DNA from: CAZICM01 sp964537685
GTDB taxonomy: Bacteria; Myxococcota_A; Polyangia; Polyangiales; Polyangiaceae
Direction: 5' to 3'
DNA: 17,938 nt
Assembly: GCA_964537685.1 (NCBI GenBank)
Contig: CAZICM010000103.1
Span: 1 to 17,938 of the forward strand
The translations under genes and the position numbers were made by a program. Each line of letters begins with the position of its first letter. Positions within the stretch are counted from its first letter, which is position 1. Below the pieces are notes generated by a model. It ran no database searches and was not told the origin of the DNA. It worked only from the letters and a program-made list of their open reading frames with translations. Shown here piece by piece: positions 7,499 through 14,277 of this stretch.

Positions 7499-8125
7499 AT
7501 GACCGAGCCCAGCAATGCAATCCAGCAGGCATCGGATACCGCGCGCTTTGAGCGTATCCTCAATGTGCTAGCAGAGATTGTGAGAGGGAACTACGACGAG
7601 CGCATTCAAGTCGACGAACGCAGCGATTTGCTGCTTGAAGTCGAAATGGCCATCAATTTGGTTTTAGAGGAGCTGTCGCTTGCCCGGAGCCTGCAAGAGA
7701 AACAGCAGGACGAGCTAACCCAGCAGAATGAACGCCTGGCCGAACAGCAGCGCCGGCTGCTCAGGCTATTGTCAACTCCCATTTTAAAGGTATGGCCGGG
7801 TATCATGGCGCTGCCTATTATCGGTCCCGTAAATGCCGAGCGGCGCGGGGCCATTTTAGAGGCTGTGCTGCGGACCATTGTGAATGAGCGGGCAGGTTAT
7901 GTGATATTGGATTTAACGGGTGTGGACGAGCCTGATATGGAGACGGCGCAGTTTTTTATATCGGCGGCCCATACAATAAAGCTATTGGGGGCGCGCTGTA
8001 TGTTATCGGGCATAGGGCCTGAGCTATCGCGTTCGCTGATAGATCTGAATACAGATTTGCGTGAGATACCGATAGCGGCGAAAACAGCGGATGCGATAGC
8101 GATGATATTGTCCAGGCGCATTTAG
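7499..8125 (+). CDS. RsbR-like STAS domain protein
   Basis: 208 residues, soluble. Residues 1-30 are helical. Residues 31-60 (NYDERIQVDERSDLLLEVEM) resemble a HAMP-like segment. Residues 60-90 are a Gln/Glu-rich coiled coil, and 91-205 are a STAS domain. The STAS part has RsbR/RsbS hallmarks: LSTPILKVWPGIMALPIIGP, VILDLTGVDEPDMETA (138-150), IKLLGARCMLSGIGPEL, and a late IDLNTDL. Known relatives form stressosomes that sequester the kinase RsbT. In an ungapped comparison with the RsbR pattern I remember, the first phospho-Thr position (DT) reads Met147 here, with Thr149 two residues on, and the second (AQT) reads Ser179. A GAGG Shine-Dalgarno sits at 7490-7493. The next gene follows after 19 bp and is probably co-transcribed. 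Confidence 0.83.
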   Translation: MTEPSNAIQQASDTARFERILNVLAEIVRGNYDERIQVDERSDLLLEVEMAINLVLEELSLARSLQEKQQDELTQQNERLAEQQRRLLRLLSTPILKVWPGIMALPIIGPVNAERRGAILEAVLRTIVNERAGYVILDLTGVDEPDMETAQFFISAAHTIKLLGARCMLSGIGPELSRSLIDLNTDLREIPIAAKTADAIAMILSRRI

Positions 8126-8144
8126 CGATGAAAGGCAGGACGCG

Positions 8145-8510
8145 ATGAGCATGAAGCTGGAGGAGCGCAAAACCCCCGGAGGCCGGGATGTGCTTTATAG
8201 CGAAGTGGGCGGCCAGGTAAGCGGGGATGATGCGAGGGTGATGCTGGAGCGGCTAAAGCAGATGAATCGGGGAGAGCCCAAGCCTTGTCTGCTGAGCGTG
8301 GTGGCGAAGGATACGAAGTATTCGGCGGAGAGCCAGCGGGTCTTTACAAAAGATTTCGAACCCTATTATGACAGGCTGGCAACGGTGGTAACGAGTTCCA
8401 TCGTAAGGGCGGCGATTAATTTTATGGTTCGAATTGGAGGAAATGCCATGAAGGTCCGGATGTGCGAGAGCGAGGAGGCGGCCTTAAAGTGGCTGGATGA
8501 GGAGAGATAA
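8145..8510 (+). CDS. SpoIIAA-like (STAS/SEC14-type) small protein
   Basis: 121 residues, soluble, no signal peptide. The pattern (KTPGGRDVLYSEVGGQVSGDDA at the start, a middle LLSVVAKDTKYSAESQRVF, then VVTSSIVRAAINFMVRIG and a closing ESEEAALKWLDEE) fits the SpoIIAA-like family, proteins with a STAS-related fold usually ending in a xxEAxxWL motif. It has an AAAGG/AGGA ribosome-binding site at 8131-8140 just before the ATG and lies 19 bp after the RsbR-like gene, so a joint role in signalling is likely. Which residue, if any, is phosphorylated cannot be told; Ser84/Ser85 lie near a plausible loop. The codons are G-rich, like the end of the previous gene. Confidence 0.7.
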   Translation: MSMKLEERKTPGGRDVLYSEVGGQVSGDDARVMLERLKQMNRGEPKPCLLSVVAKDTKYSAESQRVFTKDFEPYYDRLATVVTSSIVRAAINFMVRIGGNAMKVRMCESEEAALKWLDEER

Positions 8511-8644
8511 AAACCTACCTCGCTCCTCCCAGGGCTTGCCTTCCCAAAAGCACCTAGAATATGCGCGTAGTGAGATATGTATGTAGGTCCGCCAACGAAC
8601 AGCCGCCTCATGCTTCTCGGAGGCCCAGGCGGAAAGAATTCAGG

Positions 8645-8953
8645 ATGCATTTGGCCATGAATATTCAAATTAAACAGATATCCCGGCGGCTAAACAGCAG
8701 CCCTGTTTGGCTGCTACTCGGAGCGGTTCTCTCTTGCGCGTCAGGGGATGAAGCAAAGGGAAATGGACGTGTTGCGCTGCCCATGGCATCCGAATCGAGA
8801 ACGACACCCTTATCTCCTCAGGATAAGGCCCTCCTTGAGGATTGCCCTGAGCGGGTATGGTCGAAGAATACGCCTAAGCGCCAATGCTCAAACGATAAGG
8901 AATGTGGAGATGGAATTTGCGACCGGGGAAACTGTTTGGCACGCTGGACTTGA
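8645..8953 (+). CDS. Small Cys-rich lipoprotein, probably truncated
   Basis: 102 residues from the ATG at 8645; an in-frame ATG at 8657 is also possible. GGAAAG at 8631-8636 could be the ribosome-binding site. After a short basic start comes VWLLLGAVLSC, a signal peptide with lipobox VLS-C. Near the end is QCSNDKECGDGICDRGNC, a disulfide-type motif that I remember from many short myxobacterial lipoproteins, which generally continue with further Cys pairs. Here a TGA follows only four residues later (ARWT-stop). The next reading frame continues with another Cys-containing segment to 9080, so the gene is likely interrupted by a +1 frameshift, and perhaps also an internal deletion. A -10-like TAGAAT lies at 8555-8560 without a good -35. 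Confidence 0.55.
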   Translation: MHLAMNIQIKQISRRLNSSPVWLLLGAVLSCASGDEAKGNGRVALPMASESRTTPLSPQDKALLEDCPERVWSKNTPKRQCSNDKECGDGICDRGNCLARWT

Positions 8954-9080
8954 TAACCAAGACCCTACTTGCAGCGCAAACCCCTATATACACGGAACTC
9001 GAGGGTGTTATGGCGTGGCGTCTGGCTTCGGCGGCAGCGTTGTGCCGGGGATTCCGGGAAGCGAACCCAAAGGGAAATAA
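8952..9080 (+). pseudogene. Possible frameshifted C-terminus of the Cys-rich lipoprotein
   Basis: If one base is skipped at the TGA of the preceding gene, the protein continues in frame as DNQDPTCSANPYIHGTRGC and then a Gly/Pro/Ser-rich tail ending at TAA 9078-9080. It holds two further Cys residues and looks like the tail expected for this lipoprotein type. It has no start codon or ribosome-binding site of its own. It could be a real mutation, a sequencing error, or chance. Confidence 0.35.
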
Positions 9081-9346
9081 TCTCGATTAATTCAATACCC
9101 AAGCATCTTATCCCCACAATATCGAACAGCGGTTGTTCCTCGCCCAAATAAATGCCCGGCCGGCGTCCGATGCCCCGTTCCCTCCGATGCGTCAAGGCAA
9201 AAATGTCCTCTAACAAACATCTCCAGCCGAGCCTTCCAACGAAAATGAACGCCCTGCATTTTTTTCTTCCCCTTCTTGGCCCACCCTGGCAAAAGGCGCC
9301 CAGCAAATAGGTTTTTTATTTTACGTTCCGTTGTCTGGAGACAATC
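9081..9346. other. Gene-free intergenic region
   Basis: No convincing gene on either strand. Two short reverse-strand frames exist but lack recognisable features. A T-rich patch at 9311-9322 precedes the next gene; no stable hairpin is directly in front of it, so it is not called a terminator. The Shine-Dalgarno GGAG (9337-9340) sits six bases before the ATG at 9347. The promoter of the large surface-protein gene is expected in this stretch but no clear -35/-10 pair is visible. Confidence 0.5.
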
Positions 9347-12196
9347 ATGAAACGCAAACTCCCTAAGTCTTTAAGCGGTTTGACGATGCTCACCGCGATG
9401 GCGGCGCTCGTTGCGCCCTTGGTTTATGCGTCGCCCGCTCATGCGTGCGCGGTAGATATTTGTGCGACCAACGCGGTTCCTTTCGATCCCGCGGATCCGA
9501 CATGTCCGCAGCAGTGCGGCAATGCTGTCTGCGCCGCGGACGCCTTCTGCTGCAGCACGGCTTGGGACAACATCTGTGCGGGCCAAGTTACCGCGGAATG
9601 CGGCGTGACCTGCCCCTGCGGTAATGGCATCGTCGATGCCGGCGAGGACTGCGACGATGGCAATTTAAACAACGCCGATGCCTGCCCCAACACCTGTCAG
9701 TTAGGCGGCGTGTGCGCCCACCCTCTCTGCGTGATCGGCGTGGCTCTCGATCCGGCCTGCGATCCTTGTGTCAGCCAAATCTGCGCCGCAGACGCCTTCT
9801 GCTGCGACGCCGCAGCCGGAAGCTGGGACAACATCTGTATCAGTGAAGTCGGTTCAATCTGCGGAACGCCCTGCCCCAGCTCGTGCGCCCACGATATCTG
9901 CGTGACCGGCGTGGCTCTCGATCCCGATCCCACCACCTGCGGTCAATGCGTGGTCGATATCTGTGCCGCAGACGCCTTCTGCTGCGACGCCGCAGCCGGA
10001 AGCTGGGACAACATCTGTATCAGTGAAGTCGGTTCAATCTGCGGAACGCCCTGCCCCAGCTCGTGCGCCCACGATATCTGCGTGACCGGCGTGGCTCTCG
10101 ATCCCGATCCCACCACCTGCGGTCAATGCGTGGTCGATATCTGTGCCGCAGACGCCTTCTGCTGCGACGCCGCAGCCGGAAGCTGGGACAACATCTGTAT
10201 CAGTGAAGTCGCTTCAATCTGCGGCCAGAACTGCGTATGTGGTGATGGTGTGGTCGGCGGCGCCGAGCAGTGCGACGACGGCAATACGGCAAGCGGCGAT
10301 GGATGTAGCGCGACCTGTCAGCTTGAAGGCGGCGTCTGCGGCGATGGCAATCTCGATGCCGGCGAGCAGTGCGACGACGGCAATACGGCAAGCGGCGATG
10401 GATGCAGCGCGACCTGCCAGCTTGAAGGCGGCGTGTGCGCCCACGATATCTGCATGACCGGTGTTGCGCTCGATCCGGCCTGCGATCCTTGTGTCAGCCA
10501 AATCTGTGCCGCGGATGCCTTCTGCTGCGACCCCGCAGCCGGAAGCTGGGACAACATTTGCGTCAACGAAGTCGGTTCAATCTGCGGAACGCCCTGCCCC
10601 GGCTCGTGCGCCCACGATATCTGCGTGACCGGCGTGGCTCTCGATCCCGATCCCACCACCTGCGGTCAATGCGTGGTCGATATCTGTGCCGCAGACGCCT
10701 TCTGCTGCGACGCCGCAGCCGGAAGCTGGGACAACATCTGTATCAGTGAAGTCGCTTCAATCTGCGGCCAGAGCTGCGTGTGCGGCGACGGCGTGGTCGG
10801 CGGCACCGAGCAGTGCGACGACGGCAATACGGTCAGCGGCGATGGCTGTGAAGACGACTGCACACTGCCCACGGTCAACAACGATCTCGATTTCGATGGC
10901 ATTCTGAATGCCAACGACAACTGCCCCTTCGTGCAGAATTCCGGGCAGGAAGACATCGACGGCGACGGAATGGGCGATGCCTGCGATCCAAAGAACGATT
11001 TGGATTTCGACGGCGATGGCGTGCTGAACACGATCGATAACTGCCCCTTCATTGCGAATCCGGCTCAGGAAGACACGGATCAGGATGGACTCGGCAATGC
11101 CTGCGATCCAAAGAACGATTTGGACGACGATGGCGACGGCATTCTAAACAATATCGATAACTGCCCCTTCGATGCGAACCCGGCTCAGGAAGACATTGAC
11201 AGCGATGGCCAAGGCGATGCCTGCGATTTGAAGAACGATCTCGACATCGACGGCGACGGCGTGCTGAACACGATCGATAACTGCATTGGCGTTGCCAACA
11301 ACAACCAAGCCGATTCAGACGGCGATGGAATGGGCGATGCCTGCGATCCGCAGGACAATACGGATCTCGACGGCGATACGGTTGACAACGATGCGGATAA
11401 CTGTCCCTTCGATTCAAACACCAACCAAACCGACACCGACAATGACGGCTTGGGCGATGTGTGCGATCCGCAGAATGATCTGGATGTGGACAACGACGGC
11501 GTGCTGAACAATGCCGACAATTGCCCCTTCAATGCCAACAGCGGCCAGGAAGACACGGACGGCGATGGCTTCGGCGATGTATGCGACTCGACCGACGGCC
11601 TCGATGTGGATGGCGACGGCGTGCAGAATGACGCGGATAACTGCGATTTCACGCCGAATCCGATGCAGGAAGACGTGGACGGCGACGGTCTGGGCGATGC
11701 CTGCGATGCCCAGGATGATCGCGATGTCGACAACGACACGGTGCTAAACGACGCGGATAACTGTCCGTTTATCGCCAACACCGATCAAGCGGACGCAGAC
11801 GGCGATAAGGTCGGCGATGTGTGCGACGGCGTTGACAACAACGACATCGATGCCGATGGCGTTGCCAACACCGAAGACAACTGCCCGATCTCGCCGAATG
11901 CCGATCAGGCGGATGAAGATGCCGACGGCCTGGGCGACGTATGCGATGACCAGAACGATTTGGATCTGGACAACGACATGGTGCTCAACGATGTCGACAA
12001 CTGCCCCTTCGACCCGAACGACAAGCAAGAAGACAAGGACAAGGATGGCCTGGGCGATGCCTGCGATCGGCTGGACGATTCGATCTTTGCGTCGGGCGGC
12101 TGCAATGCGAGCGGCAATGACAACAGCGGCGGGCTCTTTGCCGCGGTGCTGGCGTTCCTTGGCCTGAGCTCGCTCCGGCGCAGGAAGGCCCGCTAA
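9347..12196 (+). CDS. Secreted Cys-rich, TSP3-repeat, MYXO-CTERM-like surface protein
   Basis: 949 residues. The signal peptide is 1-33 (ends SPAHA). A Cys-rich part at 34-510 contains six copies of a unit of about 57-60 residues (starts near 34, 123, 180, 240, 364 and 421). Its pattern is CAHDICVTG...C..CV..IC(A)ADAFCC....WDNIC...V..IC...C. Between these units are four shorter Myxococcus-type disulfide repeats (CGDG..GEQCDDGN...GDGC...C) near 91, 295, 328 and 478. Residues of about 513-918 are ten TSP3-type repeats of exactly 40 residues (DxDxDGxxNxxDNCPFxxNxxQxDxDxDGxGDxCD), which in known proteins bind Ca2+ wrapped around Asp side chains. The tail (GGCNASG, hydrophobic FAAVLAFLGL, RRRKAR) is a MYXO-CTERM-like sorting signal, expected to be processed and anchored to the outer surface. 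A good Shine-Dalgarno sequence precedes the ATG. The gene is followed by an OmpA-type gene with the same calcium-repeat theme. Function unknown; an adhesin or matrix protein is an inference. Confidence 0.9.
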   Translation: MKRKLPKSLSGLTMLTAMAALVAPLVYASPAHACAVDICATNAVPFDPADPTCPQQCGNAVCAADAFCCSTAWDNICAGQVTAECGVTCPCGNGIVDAGEDCDDGNLNNADACPNTCQLGGVCAHPLCVIGVALDPACDPCVSQICAADAFCCDAAAGSWDNICISEVGSICGTPCPSSCAHDICVTGVALDPDPTTCGQCVVDICAADAFCCDAAAGSWDNICISEVGSICGTPCPSSCAHDICVTGVALDPDPTTCGQCVVDICAADAFCCDAAAGSWDNICISEVASICGQNCVCGDGVVGGAEQCDDGNTASGDGCSATCQLEGGVCGDGNLDAGEQCDDGNTASGDGCSATCQLEGGVCAHDICMTGVALDPACDPCVSQICAADAFCCDPAAGSWDNICVNEVGSICGTPCPGSCAHDICVTGVALDPDPTTCGQCVVDICAADAFCCDAAAGSWDNICISEVASICGQSCVCGDGVVGGTEQCDDGNTVSGDGCEDDCTLPTVNNDLDFDGILNANDNCPFVQNSGQEDIDGDGMGDACDPKNDLDFDGDGVLNTIDNCPFIANPAQEDTDQDGLGNACDPKNDLDDDGDGILNNIDNCPFDANPAQEDIDSDGQGDACDLKNDLDIDGDGVLNTIDNCIGVANNNQADSDGDGMGDACDPQDNTDLDGDTVDNDADNCPFDSNTNQTDTDNDGLGDVCDPQNDLDVDNDGVLNNADNCPFNANSGQEDTDGDGFGDVCDSTDGLDVDGDGVQNDADNCDFTPNPMQEDVDGDGLGDACDAQDDRDVDNDTVLNDADNCPFIANTDQADADGDKVGDVCDGVDNNDIDADGVANTEDNCPISPNADQADEDADGLGDVCDDQNDLDLDNDMVLNDVDNCPFDPNDKQEDKDKDGLGDACDRLDDSIFASGGCNASGNDNSGGLFAAVLAFLGLSSLRRRKAR
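9785..10211 (+). repeat. Perfect 180-bp tandem duplication inside the surface-protein gene
   Basis: Bases 9785-10031 are identical to 9965-10211 (247 bp, offset exactly 180 bp, i.e. 60 codons), giving about 2.4 tandem copies of the Cys-rich unit. The block is bounded by single substitutions at 9784/9964 and 10032/10212. Confidence 0.95.
10059..10772 (+). repeat. Dispersed 171-bp perfect repeat, copies 10059-10229 and 10602-10772
   Basis: The two blocks match base for base at an offset of 543 bp (181 codons) and encode Cys-rich unit 4 and unit 6. Between them lie two disulfide repeats that are themselves near-identical copies 99 bp apart (10271 and 10370). The match keeps the reading frame. 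Confidence 0.9.
10885..12080 (+). repeat. Ten TSP3 coding repeats in exact 120-bp register
   Basis: The DNC(P/x) codons of successive repeats fall at 10921, 11041, 11161, 11281, 11401, 11521, 11641, 11761, 11881 and 12001, each exactly 120 bp apart with no insertion or deletion. The DNA of the units is diverged (for example CTGCATTGGC at 11281 and CTGCGATTTC at 11641 in place of CTGCCCCTTC), so the length is conserved while the sequence is not. Confidence 0.93.
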
Positions 12197-12204
12197 AGCC
12201 TAGT

Positions 12205-12292
12205 CCCCCGCCCCTCGCGCTTCTCCTTCACGCCCTGGGCGATCCTCCAGCAGGATGCGATCGCCCGAGGTGTGAAGGAAAGCGCGGGTGGG
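12205..12292. repeat. Long imperfect inverted repeat between the two surface-protein genes
   Basis: Three stacked stems can form: GCGCTT 12217-12222 with AAGCGC 12280-12285, CCTTCAC 12225-12231 with GTGAAGG 12272-12278, and GGGCGATC 12237-12244 with GATCGCCC 12259-12266, plus an alternative inner ATCCT/AGGAT pair. C-rich and G-rich flanks could extend it. No T-run follows, so it is not a classical intrinsic terminator in the forward direction. It could end or protect the upstream transcript, or act in the leader of the OmpA-type gene, whose ATG is 35 bp further on. Confidence 0.65.
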
Positions 12293-12326
12293 ATGTCGAG
12301 AGAAAAATATTAAAGGTGTTTTGATT

Positions 12327-14258
12327 ATGCGAAGCTATCGGTTTTCACGCTATCTGTCGGTCGCTGCATTCAGCGCCCTGGCATCGATTTCCGCTCCATC
12401 GCTAGCCCAGGATGAGCCTCAGAATATTCAGCCGGCCATCGCGCTTAACCGTTTTAACCCGGCGCCGGCAGGTGACAGGCTATTTGGCGTTCCGTCGCCC
12501 TTTGTGACGGGGCACATGAATTTCGCGGCGATGCTGCTCTTTAACTACGCCCACGATCCGCTGGTGCTGAGGCGCCTGACGGACGACGGCGGAAGCGAGA
12601 AGATAGCGAGCATTGTCGGGAATCAGATGTTCGCGCACGTCAATGCGACGCTCGAGTTATGGGAGCGGCTGGGCGTGAATATCGATTTACCTTTGGCGCT
12701 CTATCAGAGCGGCGATAGCCCAAAGGTTGACAGTTCCGAGTTTATATCGCCGGACGGCTTTCAGCTTAGCGATTTAAGGCTGGGGGTACGCGGGCGGGTG
12801 TTGGGCCAAGGCACGGATGCCTTTCAATTGGCGGTCGGCGGTTATATCTGGTTTCCGACGGGCAACGGCGATCCTGGCTCTTTCGTGGGCGATGGAACGG
12901 TGCGCGGCCTGCCTCAGGTGATGGTGGGCGGCTATTTGAATCGCTTGGTATATTCGGCGGCGATTGGCCCTGAATTCCGCCAAGACACAAGGATTGCCAA
13001 TGCCTCGCAGGGCATGATGTTTCAGGGCTCGGCGGGCGCTGGATATATGCTTGGGGATTCGCGGGCCTTGCAAGTGGGCGGCGAAATAAGCTTTGCGACG
13101 GTGCTCACCGACGCCACATCGCGTAATACCAACTTTGAACTGATGGTCGATGCCAAGTACCGGGTTCACCGTTTGGTGGAAGTGGGTTTGGGCATAGCGC
13201 CGGGCCTAGCGCGCGGCATTGGAACGCCCGATCTGCGCGTGGTGGCGATGGCGGCTTATGTGCCTGTGCCTGCGGCGGCCTGCAAAGATACCGACGGCGA
13301 TAAAGTCTGCGATAGCGACGATGCCTGTTTATCGGAGGCCGGCGTAGCGAGCGAGGACCCGAAGAAGAACGGCTGCCCGGAGATGAAGGATAAGGACGGA
13401 GACAAGATCGCCGACAAAGACGATGCTTGCGTTGACGTTCCGGGCGTAAAGAACGACGATCCGAAGAAGAACGGCTGTCCGCCCGACAAAGACGGCGACA
13501 CCATTATCGATAAGGACGATGCTTGTCCCGACGAGCCCGGCGAAAAGAACGACGATCCCAAGAAGAATGGGTGTCCGGGCGACAAAGACGAGGATAAGAT
13601 TTACGACAAAGACGATGCTTGTCCGGATGTACCCGGCGAAAAGAATGACGATCCCAAGAAGAACGGCTGTCCGCCTGATAAAGACGGCGACACCATTGCC
13701 GACAAGGACGATGCCTGTCCCGATATCCCCGGCGTAAAGACCAGCGATCCCAAGACCAATGGCTGCCCAGGGGATACGGACGGCGACACCATCCGGGACG
13801 ATAAAGACGCATGCCCCAACGAAAAGGGCAAGCCGAATGACGATCCCACAAAGAATGGCTGTCCGACGGCGGTACGCGTAACAGAAAAGGAGATCATCAT
13901 TCTTCAGCAGGTTCAATTCGATACCAACAAGGCGACGATCAAGCCGGTATCGAATCCGCTCCTGGATGAGGTAGCGGGCGTGCTGAAGGAGCACCCGGAA
14001 ATTCTCAAGCTCGAGGTACAGGGCCATACCGACAACAAGGGTTCGGCGAAGCTCAATGAGAAGCTATCGCAGAACCGCGCGGAGTCGGTCATGAAGGCAC
14101 TGGCCAAGCGGGGTATTGATGCAGGGCGCATGACGGCCAAGGGATATGGTCCGAATCAGCCCATTGATACCAACGATACCGATGCGGGCCGCCAGAAGAA
14201 CCGGCGCGTGCAGTTTGTGATTCAGGACAGGAAGCCGAAGGCGCCTCCGGCCCAGTAG
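12327..14258 (+). CDS. OmpA-family outer-membrane protein with TSP3-type linker
   Basis: 643 residues. The signal peptide ends at about residue 28 (ISAPSLAQ). Residues of about 35-310 are rich in alternating hydrophobic/polar strands with many Gly and aromatic residues, consistent with an outer-membrane beta-barrel. Residues 320-514 hold six TSP3-like calcium-binding-type repeats of about 31-34 residues (DKDGDTIxDKDDACPDxPGxKNDDPKKNGCP). Residues of about 517-632 form an OmpA C-terminal domain with FDTNKATIKP, GHTD (566-569), NEKLSQNRAES (577-587) and NRRVQF. Asp569 and Arg584, 15 residues apart, match the pair that in E. coli OmpA contacts peptidoglycan. The ATG at 12327 is preferred over upstream in-frame codons because it starts the signal peptide and follows AAAGG at 12312-12316. 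Role: envelope anchoring. It follows the MYXO-CTERM protein by 130 bp. Confidence 0.9.
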   Translation: MRSYRFSRYLSVAAFSALASISAPSLAQDEPQNIQPAIALNRFNPAPAGDRLFGVPSPFVTGHMNFAAMLLFNYAHDPLVLRRLTDDGGSEKIASIVGNQMFAHVNATLELWERLGVNIDLPLALYQSGDSPKVDSSEFISPDGFQLSDLRLGVRGRVLGQGTDAFQLAVGGYIWFPTGNGDPGSFVGDGTVRGLPQVMVGGYLNRLVYSAAIGPEFRQDTRIANASQGMMFQGSAGAGYMLGDSRALQVGGEISFATVLTDATSRNTNFELMVDAKYRVHRLVEVGLGIAPGLARGIGTPDLRVVAMAAYVPVPAAACKDTDGDKVCDSDDACLSEAGVASEDPKKNGCPEMKDKDGDKIADKDDACVDVPGVKNDDPKKNGCPPDKDGDTIIDKDDACPDEPGEKNDDPKKNGCPGDKDEDKIYDKDDACPDVPGEKNDDPKKNGCPPDKDGDTIADKDDACPDIPGVKTSDPKTNGCPGDTDGDTIRDDKDACPNEKGKPNDDPTKNGCPTAVRVTEKEIIILQQVQFDTNKATIKPVSNPLLDEVAGVLKEHPEILKLEVQGHTDNKGSAKLNEKLSQNRAESVMKALAKRGIDAGRMTAKGYGPNQPIDTNDTDAGRQKNRRVQFVIQDRKPKAPPAQ

Positions 14259-14277
14259 GTTTTCAAGCAAAACTGAA

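Noticed and set aside
8965..9306. Reverse-strand open frame in the gap before the large surface-protein gene
   Set aside because: No signal peptide, motif or family resemblance that I can name, and it runs antisense to the lipoprotein tail; not enough to call a gene.
13329..14027. Hydrophobic reverse-strand open frame (232 codons) within the OmpA-type gene
   Set aside because: It is the antisense of the repeated Asp/Lys codons of the TSP3 linker, which read as Val/Leu/Phe/Ile on the other strand; it has the same repeat period and no independent support.
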